Below the pieces are notes generated by a model that was given only the letters and a program-made list of their open reading frames with translations, did no database searches and had not been told where the DNA came from. A program made the translations under genes and the position numbers. Below are positions 8,166-17,344 of a stretch of 64,000 nt of DNA, piece by piece (the first letter of the stretch is position 1; the number at the start of each line of letters is the position of its first letter). Source of the DNA: Pseudoxanthomonas broegbernensis (GTDB lineage Bacteria; Pseudomonadota; Gammaproteobacteria; Xanthomonadales; Xanthomonadaceae); assembly GCF_014202435.1 (NCBI RefSeq), contig NZ_JACHGU010000005.1, positions 124,001 through 188,000 on the forward strand, written 5' to 3'.

Positions 8166-9855
8166 TCCACGGGCCGAACGCCCCGCCCCCGCACCGCCCG
8201 GCCGCGAACAGTCGCGCCTGGGCGAGCTGTTGCACGAACGCGGGCTGCTCGACTCGGCGCAGTTGCTCTATGCGCGGCAGAAGAACCAGGTCGAGCAGCA
8301 AAGCTTCGGCCGGCTGCTGATCCAGCACGGCCTGGCCAACGAATCGGACATCGTCCGCACCCAGGCCGAGCTGCAAGGCATCGAGTACGTGCAGGTGGAC
8401 ACCCTGCACGTATCCGAGCCGCAGGTGCTGGCCCTGTTCAACCGCGAACTGTGCCAGCGCCACCAGTTCCTGCCGCTGCGCCGCGCCGAGGACGCGCTGG
8501 AGGTGCTGCTGGGCGACGCCGACCCGCCGGCGGTGGCGCAACTGGTGCTGCAGCGCTGCGGCCTGCGCTGCCGTTTCGTGCAGGGCGAGTACGGCAAGGT
8601 CGCGCGCCTGATCCGGCACACCTACTACTTCGCCCAGAACCCGGTCGAGAGCCTGCTGGAGCGCGAGATCAAGCGCCTGTCCTCGGACAGCGACCACGCC
8701 TACAGCCCCGAGCGCCTGCTCGACTACCTGCTGCACTACGCGGTGCGCGAGCGCACCACCGACATCCACATCGCGCCCTCGGACAACAGCCTGCACGTGC
8801 TGTTCCGCGTGGACGGCGTGCTGCGGCCGATGTTCGCCATGCCGCCCACCCTCTCGCGCCTGCTGGGCTACATCAAGCTGGCCGCGGAGATGGACATCTC
8901 CGAGCAGCGCCGCCCGCAGGACGGCAGCTTCCGCGCCACGGTGCTGGACTCGGCGCTGACGGTGCGCATCTCCACCATCATCACCGACGCCGGCGAGCGC
9001 ATGGTCATGCGCCTGCTGCCCGAGCACAGCGACCTGGACGGGCTCAAGGAGCTGGGCTTCTTCGACGAGGACGTGGCCGCGCTGGAGCGGCTGTTCGCGC
9101 GCCCGGCCGGGCTGATCCTGATCACCGGCCCCACCGGCTCGGGCAAGAGCTCCTCGCTGCACGCCGCGCTGCGCATGCAGTCGCTGATCGAGCGCAACGT
9201 GCTGACGGTGGAGGACCCAATCGAATACCGGGTGCCCGGCGCCGGCCAGACCGAGGTCAACCGCCGCGCCGGCTACGAGTTCGGCTCGGCCCTGCGCCAC
9301 TTCCTGCGCCACGACCCGGACGTGATCCTGCTGGGCGAGATGCGCGACGCCGAAACCGCGCAGGCCGCGCTGGAATCGGCGGCCACCGGCCACCTGGTGC
9401 TGTCCACCCTGCACGTGACCAGCGTGTTCGGCGTGGTCCCGCGCCTGCGCCCGCTGGGGCTGGAGGCGCAGATGATCGCCGACAACCTGCTGGCGGTGGT
9501 CAACCAGCGCCTGGTGCGGCAGAACTGCCCGTTCTGCAGCGATGAGGTGCCGTTCACCGAGCAGGAACTGCACTGGCTGGAACTGCCTCCCGGCACCTGC
9601 GGCCGCCGCGGCAAGGGCTGCGAGCGCTGCCGCGGCAGCGGCTACTACGGCCGCCTGCCGGTGTACGACATCATGATGGTGGACGACGCCCTGGCCAACG
9701 GCATCGCCGACGACGTCGGCCGCGAGGCGCTGCGCAACCTGGCCCAGAACGCGGGCTTCCGCGGCATCGAGCAGGTGGCCCGCAACCGCGTCATCTCCGG
9801 GCAGACCACCTCTGAAGAGGTGTTGCGCGTGGTCGGCGTGGGGCCCGCGCCATGA
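8152..9855 (+). CDS. GspE/PilB/MshE-type assembly ATPase
   Basis: The start at 8152 gives 567 residues beginning MATVDPRAERP. The N-terminal GspE_N-like domain (about 20-160) is followed by the hexameric secretion ATPase core. Visible motifs are Walker A GPTGSGKSSS (Lys332), a Walker B region DVILLGEMRD and a His box TGHLVLSTLH. The zinc-binding tetracysteine motif is complete (Cys459, Cys462, Cys490, Cys493). It should power extension by turning the platform protein encoded next. No PilT-type retraction ATPase is in the window, as in MSHA clusters, where retraction is supplied elsewhere. Confidence 0.93.
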   Translation: MATVDPRAERPAPAPPGREQSRLGELLHERGLLDSAQLLYARQKNQVEQQSFGRLLIQHGLANESDIVRTQAELQGIEYVQVDTLHVSEPQVLALFNRELCQRHQFLPLRRAEDALEVLLGDADPPAVAQLVLQRCGLRCRFVQGEYGKVARLIRHTYYFAQNPVESLLEREIKRLSSDSDHAYSPERLLDYLLHYAVRERTTDIHIAPSDNSLHVLFRVDGVLRPMFAMPPTLSRLLGYIKLAAEMDISEQRRPQDGSFRATVLDSALTVRISTIITDAGERMVMRLLPEHSDLDGLKELGFFDEDVAALERLFARPAGLILITGPTGSGKSSSLHAALRMQSLIERNVLTVEDPIEYRVPGAGQTEVNRRAGYEFGSALRHFLRHDPDVILLGEMRDAETAQAALESAATGHLVLSTLHVTSVFGVVPRLRPLGLEAQMIADNLLAVVNQRLVRQNCPFCSDEVPFTEQELHWLELPPGTCGRRGKGCERCRGSGYYGRLPVYDIMMVDDALANGIADDVGREALRNLAQNAGFRGIEQVARNRVISGQTTSEEVLRVVGVGPAP

Positions 9856-11108
9856 ACGTCTACTACTACCGCCTGCTGCTCTCCAGCGGCCGCGTGCGCG
9901 CCGGCATCGCCCAGCTCTCGGTCGAGCGCGACGCTTCGGCACGGATGTGGCTGGAGAAGAACTTCGACGCCGTGGTCCTGCACCTGTACCGGCTGCCGGG
10001 CTGGCTGGCCGAGACCCAGCGCTCGATCTCGCACCTGATCAAGCCCAGCATCCGCCCGGCCGAGCTGGCCGGCATGCTGCGCGACCTGGCGGTGATGACC
10101 AGCGCCGGCATCCCGGTGCTGGAGGCCTTGCGCGCGGTCGCCAACGAGGTCGGTGGCGGCCGCGCCTCCAATGCCGCGCGGCTGGCGCGCCGGCTGCTGG
10201 AGGAACTGGACGCCGGCGCCTCGCTCAGTGACGCGTTCTCGCGCTACCCGGACTCGTTCCCGGAGACGGTGCGCAACCTCGTCATGATCGGCGACGAAAC
10301 CGGCACCATGGACCAGATGCTGGGCGAGGCGGCCGACCACATCGAACGCATTTCCAAGATGACCGCCGACACCCGCCAGGCGCTGATCTACCCGGCGTTC
10401 GTGTTCTCGGCCATCTTCGCCGCCGGCGGCTTCTGGATCTACTACGTGATCCCCAACCTGGCCGACCTGTTCAAGCAGATGAACGCCAAGCTGCCGCCGC
10501 TGACCATCGCGGTGATGGCCGGCTCGGAATGGCTGATCGCCCACATCGGGCTGATCCTGATGGGCCTGGTGGTGGCCGCGTTCGTCGCATGGGTGACATG
10601 GCGCTACAGCCGCGCCTTCCGCCGCGCCATCCACTACACCCTGCACAAGCTGCCGATCGCCAAGACCATCATGTTCTCCTCGGGCCTGGCGTTCTTCACC
10701 GAGTACATGTCGCTGCTGATCAAGTCCGGCGTGGACATGGTCAGCAGCCTGCAGGTGATGGAGCGGGCGATGCAGGACGAGTACTACCGCGACCGGATCA
10801 TCGCCATGCGCCAGGTGATGGAGCGCGGCGACCGGGTATCGGCGGCCATGCGCCAGGTCGGCGGCTTCCCGTCGATGATGGTGCGCATGATCGGCGTGGG
10901 CGAGGAGACCGGCACCCTGGACTCGCAGTTCGCCCGCCTGTCGGCCGAATACAGCCTGCGCCTGCAGCGGCTGATCACCAACCTGTCGGAAATCATCAAG
11001 CCGGTGGTGGTGTTGCTGGCTGGCGGCATGTTCGTGTTCCTGATCGTGGCCCTGCTGCTGCCGGTGTACGACCTGGTGCAGCAGGCCATCACCGGGCCCA
11101 AGTTTTGA
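9852..11108 (+). CDS. GspF/PilC/MshG-type inner-membrane platform protein
   Basis: The 418-residue protein has two GspF cytoplasmic domains (about 65-190 and 270-390), each followed by long hydrophobic segments. Typical motifs are ELAGMLRDLAVMTSAGIPVL and the second-domain equivalent FFTEYMSLLIKSGVD. The platform protein receives pilins from the membrane and passes them to the growing fibre. It overlaps the ATPase stop by 4 bases, and AAGGAGG immediately follows its end and serves the next gene. Confidence 0.93.
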   Translation: MNVYYYRLLLSSGRVRAGIAQLSVERDASARMWLEKNFDAVVLHLYRLPGWLAETQRSISHLIKPSIRPAELAGMLRDLAVMTSAGIPVLEALRAVANEVGGGRASNAARLARRLLEELDAGASLSDAFSRYPDSFPETVRNLVMIGDETGTMDQMLGEAADHIERISKMTADTRQALIYPAFVFSAIFAAGGFWIYYVIPNLADLFKQMNAKLPPLTIAVMAGSEWLIAHIGLILMGLVVAAFVAWVTWRYSRAFRRAIHYTLHKLPIAKTIMFSSGLAFFTEYMSLLIKSGVDMVSSLQVMERAMQDEYYRDRIIAMRQVMERGDRVSAAMRQVGGFPSMMVRMIGVGEETGTLDSQFARLSAEYSLRLQRLITNLSEIIKPVVVLLAGGMFVFLIVALLLPVYDLVQQAITGPKF

Positions 11109-11122
11109 AGGAGGCCGACACG

Positions 11123-11854
11123 ATGCATTCCCCCAAGACCCGGCGCCGCTGCGGCGGCTTCACCATCCTTGAGATGTCGGTGGTGCTGGTGGTGATCGCG
11201 CTGATCATCGGCGCGGTCAGCGTCGGCCGCGACGTGTACCGCAGCGCGATGGCCGAACGCATCGGCAGCGAGTTCGTGCAGGGCTGGATCATCGCCTACG
11301 ACCGTTACGTGGCGCAGACCGGCACGGTGCCCGGCGACGACCTGGCCAACCCGACCGGGCGCGTCAACGGCAACGGGGACCCGCTGTGCGACCAGGGCAG
11401 CACCCAGCGCGAGCTGCGCAACGCCATGCTCGAGCGCGGCGTCTCGCTGCCCGCCGGTCGCGCGGAAGGCCAGGAGTCGCGCTTCGTCTACCAGGACAGC
11501 CGCGGGATCCCGCAGGAAATCAGGGTGTGCTTCCTGACCGTCACCGACTGGGCCGAACCATCCACCGGCAACGCCTACACCCCCCGCGTACGCAACGTGA
11601 TGCGCCTGGAAGGGCTCACGCCCGAGCTGGCCAACCAGCTCGATGCCCGCATCGACGGCCGCATCGACGCCCGCTTCGGGCGCATGCGCGAGGCGACGCC
11701 GGGCAGCCTCCAGTACCGCGACGTCTCCGCCATCGGCGATCCGCCGCAGACCTATGCCTGGAGCCGCACCGAGATCCAGGACGCCAGCGGCGGTACCAAC
11801 GCACCGGACGACCAGTCCACCAGGCTGGTCGCCTACCTGAAGATGAACCAGTAA
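11123..11854 (+). CDS. Type IV pilin-like protein, probable major or abundant pilin
   Basis: The start at 11123 has a strong ribosome-binding site (AAGGAGG, 11108-11114), the best in the operon, which fits high expression. The 243-residue prepilin has an 11-residue basic leader ending GG, then FTILEMSVVLVVIALII with Glu at +5. Cysteines near residues 92 and 133 could form the usual pilin disulfide. The C-terminus LVAYLKMNQ matches the end of the partial gene at 1-144, so the operon carries two related pilins. It is larger than common major pilins (about 150-170 residues). Confidence 0.8.
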   Translation: MHSPKTRRRCGGFTILEMSVVLVVIALIIGAVSVGRDVYRSAMAERIGSEFVQGWIIAYDRYVAQTGTVPGDDLANPTGRVNGNGDPLCDQGSTQRELRNAMLERGVSLPAGRAEGQESRFVYQDSRGIPQEIRVCFLTVTDWAEPSTGNAYTPRVRNVMRLEGLTPELANQLDARIDGRIDARFGRMREATPGSLQYRDVSAIGDPPQTYAWSRTEIQDASGGTNAPDDQSTRLVAYLKMNQ

Positions 11855-11897
11855 GGAGCCCAGCCGGCATTGCCGGTGCCCGAACAGGACTATCGAC

Positions 11898-14885
11898 ATG
11901 AGCATGCCGCACCCTTCCATGCGCATTGCCGCCTCCATCTTCCGCGCCGTTCCCCGCCGCCCTTCCGGCATCGGCCTGGTGCAGGTGATGCTGATCCTGC
12001 TGCTGGTGGCCACGACCCTGGCCGCCGGCGCGGTGCTGTTGCAGTCCAGGCGGGCACCGGCGCAGGCCATCACCCAGGAACAGAGCCTGCGCTGGGCGGA
12101 CGAGGCGGTCACCGCCTTCGCCGCCGCCAACGCCCGCCTGCCCTGCCCGTCGCGCACCGTCCACGGCGTGGAGGACTGCAGCCCGGGCAACGCCAAGGGC
12201 TGGCTGCCCCTGCGCACCCTGCTGGGCGCATCCGGGACCGCGCCGCAGATCGGGCCGACCGCCTACATGGTCTATCGCGGCGACGAGGCCGCGCACCACG
12301 ACCTGACCAATCCCGGGAACGCCTACCAGCCGCCCGGCCTGGACGGGAACGTCCGCGAGATCGTGGTGTCCACCGACGCCGAGGGCGAGCCGACCGCCAC
12401 CCGCCCGTTCGTGGCGATCAACGGCCTGGACCTGTGCCGTTCGCTCCAGCTTGCCGACGATGGAACCCAGGCGACGCTGGCCCGGGTCCAGACCCAGGAA
12501 GGCACCGCGCTGAATGTCGCCTACGGCATCGCCGCGGCCGGCCCGACCGCAGGCGATACCGCGCGCCTGGACGGCAGCAACAGCGCGACCGGCAGCATCA
12601 CCCTGGACGCGCCGTGGCGAGAGTGGGATTCCGGCTACGACGACCGCGTGCGGATCCGCACCTTCGACGGCGTGGGCCAGATGCTCGGGTGCAGGATGCA
12701 GCGCGACGGCACCGCCGCGACCGCCACGGCGGCCGCGCCCGCCGCGCCGTTCGCGCTGATGGCGGCGACGTCGGTGGACGCCTCCACCTACGACGTCTCG
12801 CTGGCCGCCATGGACATCCTGGCCGCCGCCGTGACCGTGCACGACAGCCTGGGCGAGCTGCAGGAAAACAACGTGGGCAATACCGAGGCTTCGGTGCTGG
12901 ATGCCGGCTTCGCCCAGGCCGCCGCGATCGCCTCGGTGCTGCTCTCGGCCGGCCAGATCACCGACGGTGTGTCCACCATGGTCACCGCCGCCACCAGCCT
13001 GGTGCGCGCGGTGGCCACCTGTATCGCCTCGCTTGGCGCCACCTGCTGGGAAGTCCCCCTCAAGGCCACCGCGCTGGGCCTGTCCATCGGCTCGGTGGTG
13101 ACCAACGCGGTCGCACTGGGGCTCAACGTGGGCGCCCTGGTGCCCACCGCAATGGCGCTGGCCAAGACCATCGACGCACGCGACCGCGCCAAGAAGGCGG
13201 CCGCAAAGAAACCCAAGGACCTGAAGTCTGCAATCGACGAGCTGGCCTGCTCCCTGTACGGCGGCGATCCGCCGGACCTGGGCTACAACCCGTGCAGCCC
13301 GGACAGCAAGGTCAAGATCGGCGAGGACGGCGAGCCGGTACTCAAGCGCGACGCACAGGGATTCCCCATCCCGGTCCGCGACGAGGACGGCAGGCAGTTG
13401 TTCGACACCAATGGCAAGCCGCTGTACGAGTACGTGTACGTGGTCGACGACAACCCGCCGGGCCTGGACGACAAGCGCGACCAGGCCAAGGCCCAGTGGG
13501 AGGCCTTGAAGGAACACTCCGACGTGTTGCTGGTCAACAGGATCGCGCCCTGGAGCGGCGAATACGCCGATGCCGCGCAGTCGACCCGGATCGCCGGGCG
13601 CATCAACGAGGGGGCGTCGTGGGAGTTGCACGGCAAGCGCTATCAGACGATCAAGGTCACGTGCGTCCCCGGGCAGGACGGGAAGGGTGAATACATCCCG
13701 GACGGAAGCAACTGCAAGTACGTGGGTTCGAAAACCGAGACCGTGGAAGGGAATACGGTGACGACCCTGCTGGGCACGCATGACCGGAAAGAAGAAACCG
13801 TCTTCAACTGGGACCTGGCAGTGCGCGATGCCATCGCCAAGCGCAAGCTGGCCGAGCGCTGGGCCGAGAACAACCGCCGGGTCGGCGAGATCGACCGCGA
13901 GGTCGAGGAGCTGCAGAAGAACTGGAACCAGTGGTTCGTCGGCACCTCCCAGGTGGAATCGATTTATGCCGGCATGGTGCGGGAAAGGAACAAGTTCTGC
14001 GCCCTGCCCCAGGGCGACAGGATCAACTTCGAGAAGTGCGAAAGCGCCAAGGAGGGGGTCACCTACATCAACACCTGCCGCAAGGGCACCGGCAAACTCG
14101 ACCAGAATGGCAACCGGATCACCGAGGTCGACACCGATCCGCTTGCCAACTGCAGGCTGCGCATGCAGGAGCGCCTGGACAACACCAGGGCGGAGAAGCA
14201 GAGCGCAGCCAACGCCCGCAGCGCCGCCGCCACGGCTTACAACAGCGCCCTAGCGCCCTGGATGGCCTATCCCGACGGATGGTTCTACCACGCGATCGAA
14301 GTCATCAAGGACTCGGACGGCAATCCCATCCGCTACGACTGGCTGGACTCCAGGAACGACGACCGCAACCGCGAAACCTATTACGTGGACTGCGTGATCA
14401 ACGAAGTCGCCTCCAGTTGCGCCCAGACCCGGCGGCTGCCCTACTACGCGCCCGAGCCCTACTACAACGGCTGGGGGTACGACAATGAGCCCCAGATCTA
14501 CCCCGCACCGCGCCTGCTGGTGACCAGCAACCTGGAGATCTACGGCAAGAACACCTGCAATTTCTTCAACAACACGTGGTGGTGGGGCGGCTGGGGGGAC
14601 GCCCGATTCCATGGAATCTACTGCCAACGCTATCCGTACAACCGTGCCTACGAAGACTGGGACCGGGCCAAGGACGCCACCTTGGAGGCCGAGAAGACCT
14701 ACGAAGGCCTGCGCGAGCAGTTCGACAAGCTCAAGGCCGAGTACGACGACCTGCGCAACCAGGGCGAGGTGGGCCCGAATGGAGCCATCACCAGCCCGAT
14801 CGGCTTCGGCGCCGAGCCGGCCCTGGAGCGTGCCGACTCGCGCGGCTCGGTGGGCGCCCGCCCGGTACAGGCGGTGACGCCGTGA
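11898..14885 (+). CDS. Giant 995-residue pseudopilin, candidate tip subunit
   Basis: The N-terminus has a prepilin-like site at Gly24 (RRPSG, then IGLVQVML) and a hydrophobic helix to about residue 48. Position +5 is Gln29, not the usual Glu. Ectodomain motifs RLPCPS (about 80-85), GWLPLRTLLG and NGLDLC (175-180) are shared with neighbouring pseudopilins. Residues about 285-430 are Ala/Gly/Val-rich hydrophobic helices. Residues 440-995 are hydrophilic and Cys-containing, with helical charged stretches near 650-690 and 930-960 and a Trp/Tyr-rich segment near 860-915. GspK, the tip pseudopilin of type II secretion, is also the largest subunit and lacks Glu5, so a tip role is plausible but inferred. 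I know no described family for residues 440-995. Confidence 0.75.
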   Translation: MSMPHPSMRIAASIFRAVPRRPSGIGLVQVMLILLLVATTLAAGAVLLQSRRAPAQAITQEQSLRWADEAVTAFAAANARLPCPSRTVHGVEDCSPGNAKGWLPLRTLLGASGTAPQIGPTAYMVYRGDEAAHHDLTNPGNAYQPPGLDGNVREIVVSTDAEGEPTATRPFVAINGLDLCRSLQLADDGTQATLARVQTQEGTALNVAYGIAAAGPTAGDTARLDGSNSATGSITLDAPWREWDSGYDDRVRIRTFDGVGQMLGCRMQRDGTAATATAAAPAAPFALMAATSVDASTYDVSLAAMDILAAAVTVHDSLGELQENNVGNTEASVLDAGFAQAAAIASVLLSAGQITDGVSTMVTAATSLVRAVATCIASLGATCWEVPLKATALGLSIGSVVTNAVALGLNVGALVPTAMALAKTIDARDRAKKAAAKKPKDLKSAIDELACSLYGGDPPDLGYNPCSPDSKVKIGEDGEPVLKRDAQGFPIPVRDEDGRQLFDTNGKPLYEYVYVVDDNPPGLDDKRDQAKAQWEALKEHSDVLLVNRIAPWSGEYADAAQSTRIAGRINEGASWELHGKRYQTIKVTCVPGQDGKGEYIPDGSNCKYVGSKTETVEGNTVTTLLGTHDRKEETVFNWDLAVRDAIAKRKLAERWAENNRRVGEIDREVEELQKNWNQWFVGTSQVESIYAGMVRERNKFCALPQGDRINFEKCESAKEGVTYINTCRKGTGKLDQNGNRITEVDTDPLANCRLRMQERLDNTRAEKQSAANARSAAATAYNSALAPWMAYPDGWFYHAIEVIKDSDGNPIRYDWLDSRNDDRNRETYYVDCVINEVASSCAQTRRLPYYAPEPYYNGWGYDNEPQIYPAPRLLVTSNLEIYGKNTCNFFNNTWWWGGWGDARFHGIYCQRYPYNRAYEDWDRAKDATLEAEKTYEGLREQFDKLKAEYDDLRNQGEVGPNGAITSPIGFGAEPALERADSRGSVGARPVQAVTP

Positions 14886-15982
14886 CCGTGCGTGGCCTGC
14901 GCCCCCTGCAGCAGGGCTGGTCGCTGGTCGAGCTGGCGGTGGCGCTGGTCATCGCCGCGCTGCTGATGGTGCTGCTGATCACCTTGCTGCCATTGGGCAA
15001 CCAGGTGCTCGACCAGGACCGCCAGCAGCGGGAACTGGCCCAGGCCGAACAAGCGCTGCTCGGGTACGCCCGCGCGCACGCGCAGATGCCCTCCGCCGAC
15101 AGCGACGGCGACGGCCGTGCCAATGGCGGCGCCAATGCCGGCTGGCTTCCCGTCCACGACCTGGGCCTGTCGCCACGCATGCGCATCCGCTACCAGGTAC
15201 AGCCGCACCTGGCGCTGCCCCCGGCCGAACTGTTCCGGCCGCTGGTCTCTCCTGAGTTCGCCAGCCAGCTCTCCACCTCCGCCAACGGCCTGGACCTGTG
15301 CATGCGCCTGCTGCTGGACCAGCGCGGCAACGTGCCGATGGCCGGACTGGGCATGCCGGTGTCGTTCTACCTGGCACACTCGGGAGGTCGCGGGCATGAC
15401 CTGGCGCGTGGCGCCGAAACCTGGGACCCGACCGCGCAGGCACTGCCCGGCGATGGCAACAGCCCGGTGCTGACGTCGGCGGCCGGGCCGGGAGAGTTCT
15501 CCTCGCGCCTGGCCTGCCCGGACCTGCTCGCGCGCGCGCAGGGCAGCGCCCAGGCCGCGCTGGCGTCCTGGAGCGCGGTGCGCATGACCGAGTTCAATTA
15601 CAAGTTCCGCCAGTTCGACGTGAAGATCGCCGAACTGACCCTGGACCAGGCCCAGACCGGACTTGCCTTTGCCGCGGTGGGTCTGGCGATGGCCATCGCC
15701 GACGAAGCCATCGCCATCACCCTGGTCGCTGCCGGCTGGCCACCGGAGGGGTTCGCCATCGGCGTGGGCATTGCCGAGAACATCGTGGCGCTGGCCTCCA
15801 TCGGGTTTGCCGCCTACCAGGTGGCGATGGCGACCGACGACCTCAAGAGCGCCGAGGAAGGCGTCGAGCTTGCCAAGCAGGTGGAAGCCGACGTCGGTCT
15901 CTACCTGGACAAGGTCAAGGCGCTGCACGCCAATGCCAACCGGAAGGCCATCACCCTCGACAACGCGGGGCTTACCCCATGA
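14882..15982 (+). CDS. Pseudopilin with C-terminal hydrophobic helical region (366 residues)
   Basis: The likely start is GTG 14882, overlapping the stop of the giant gene (GTGA); GTG 14888 is an alternative. A short leader ends in QQG, followed by WSLVELAVALVIAALLMV, a standard prepilin site with Glu at +5. The ectodomain shares GWLPVHDLGLS, MRIRYQV and NGLDLCMRLL with its neighbours. Residues about 255-315 form hydrophobic Ala-rich helices, then a charged helix to the end. It is probably a minor subunit assembled next to the giant protein. The stop overlaps the next ATG. Confidence 0.72.
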   Translation: MTVRGLRPLQQGWSLVELAVALVIAALLMVLLITLLPLGNQVLDQDRQQRELAQAEQALLGYARAHAQMPSADSDGDGRANGGANAGWLPVHDLGLSPRMRIRYQVQPHLALPPAELFRPLVSPEFASQLSTSANGLDLCMRLLLDQRGNVPMAGLGMPVSFYLAHSGGRGHDLARGAETWDPTAQALPGDGNSPVLTSAAGPGEFSSRLACPDLLARAQGSAQAALASWSAVRMTEFNYKFRQFDVKIAELTLDQAQTGLAFAAVGLAMAIADEAIAITLVAAGWPPEGFAIGVGIAENIVALASIGFAAYQVAMATDDLKSAEEGVELAKQVEADVGLYLDKVKALHANANRKAITLDNAGLTP

Positions 15983-17337
15983 CCTCCATGTCCGTCCGCA
16001 CGAAACGGCAGCGCCCCGCGCCGCCTGCGCGGCAAGCGGGTTTCTCGCTGATCGAACTGACCGTGGTGCTGGTGATCCTGGGCATCATCGGCATCCTGCT
16101 GGTGCGCTGGATCGGCATGGAAACGGCCGACCGCACCCACGCCACCCAGCGCGACCTGCTGCAACGTGGCGACGATGCGCTGCTGGCGTTCGCCGCCATC
16201 CAGTCGCGCCTGCCCTGCCCCGACGCCGACGGCGATGGCCGCGAGGACTGTGCCGGCGCGCTGGCCGTGGGCGCACTTCCCTATGTGACGCTGGGCCTGC
16301 CGGACCGGCGCGCATCGGGCATCCGCTACAGCGTGCTGCGCCGCACGGGCGGGGTGCTCACCGTTCCCGACTTCGATGGCGCCACCTGGGACATGTCCAC
16401 CGATGCCGACCTCGCGGCGCTGCACGACCGCGCCATGACCCTGCAGGTCATCAGCAACTCCCCGAACATCGAACCGGCCCACCAGATCCGGCTCTGGAAT
16501 ACCTGCGACCACCTGCCTGCCGGCTCGCCCACCTGCGACGACCTGCCGCAACTGCGATCCAACGGCCTGGACCTGTGCGAAGCACTGCGCAACGCCAGCC
16601 TGCTGCCGACCAGCGCGGGCTTCGTGCATACCCTGCGGGAAGACGGGTCGGGCGAGATCGCCGGCAACGTGGCCTACGCACTGGCCATTCCGGACACGCT
16701 CAACCCGGCGCCACTGCATACCGGCGCCTCGCTGGCCTTCCATTCCCCGCGTCGTCCCGCCGGCGGCCCGGACCACTACCAGGACAAGGTGCACGCCGTC
16801 GGCCTGGACCAGCTCTGGACCCGGTTGCGCTGTGGCGAAAGCTACGGCCCGGCCATCTACGCGCATGCCAACGTGGCCGTGGCGGCGCGACTGACCACGC
16901 CGGCCATGCACAACTATGTCGAGCAACTCGGGATCATGCTGGACCTGGCCAGGGCCAACAACGACAGCGCCGATGCCGGGCTGGTCGCCGCCGCCGCCCA
17001 GATCACCAGCGCCACCGCCGGCGTCCTCGACACCATCGGCGAGACCTTCGAGACCTACGGCGCCTGGAACTGGCGCGTGGCGGTGGCCACCGCGGGGATC
17101 GGCACCGCGGTGGGCGGCATGATCGCCGCCGGCGTCATGAAGGGCTTCGCCACCACCTACGAGAACCGCTCGCGCCAACTGCTCACGGAATTCAAGACCG
17201 ACCAGGACTTCCCACGCCAGTCCGAAGTGCTGGAAGCCGCGATCGAGGCCGAGGCCCAGCGCGCCAACATGCTGGGCATCTACCCGGATGCCGCGGCCCG
17301 TTTCGCCGCCACCCAGTTCGGCGCCGCAACGCCTTGA
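15979..17337 (+). CDS. Pseudopilin with C-terminal hydrophobic helical region (452 residues)
   Basis: ATG 15979 overlaps the previous stop. A 21-residue basic leader ends in AG, followed by FSLIELTVVLVILGIIGILL, a standard prepilin site. The ectodomain contains RLPCPDADGDGREDC, GALPYVTLGL, IRYSVL, NGLDLCEALR and LRCGESYG. Residues about 335-385 include a Gly/Ala-rich membrane-like segment (VAVATAGIGTAVGGMIAAGV), followed by a charged helix. This copies the layout of the two preceding proteins. It is the last gene of the operon and ends 7 bases from the convergent regulator gene. Confidence 0.75.
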   Translation: MTSMSVRTKRQRPAPPARQAGFSLIELTVVLVILGIIGILLVRWIGMETADRTHATQRDLLQRGDDALLAFAAIQSRLPCPDADGDGREDCAGALAVGALPYVTLGLPDRRASGIRYSVLRRTGGVLTVPDFDGATWDMSTDADLAALHDRAMTLQVISNSPNIEPAHQIRLWNTCDHLPAGSPTCDDLPQLRSNGLDLCEALRNASLLPTSAGFVHTLREDGSGEIAGNVAYALAIPDTLNPAPLHTGASLAFHSPRRPAGGPDHYQDKVHAVGLDQLWTRLRCGESYGPAIYAHANVAVAARLTTPAMHNYVEQLGIMLDLARANNDSADAGLVAAAAQITSATAGVLDTIGETFETYGAWNWRVAVATAGIGTAVGGMIAAGVMKGFATTYENRSRQLLTEFKTDQDFPRQSEVLEAAIEAEAQRANMLGIYPDAAARFAATQFGAATP

Positions 17338-17344
17338 CCCGGTG

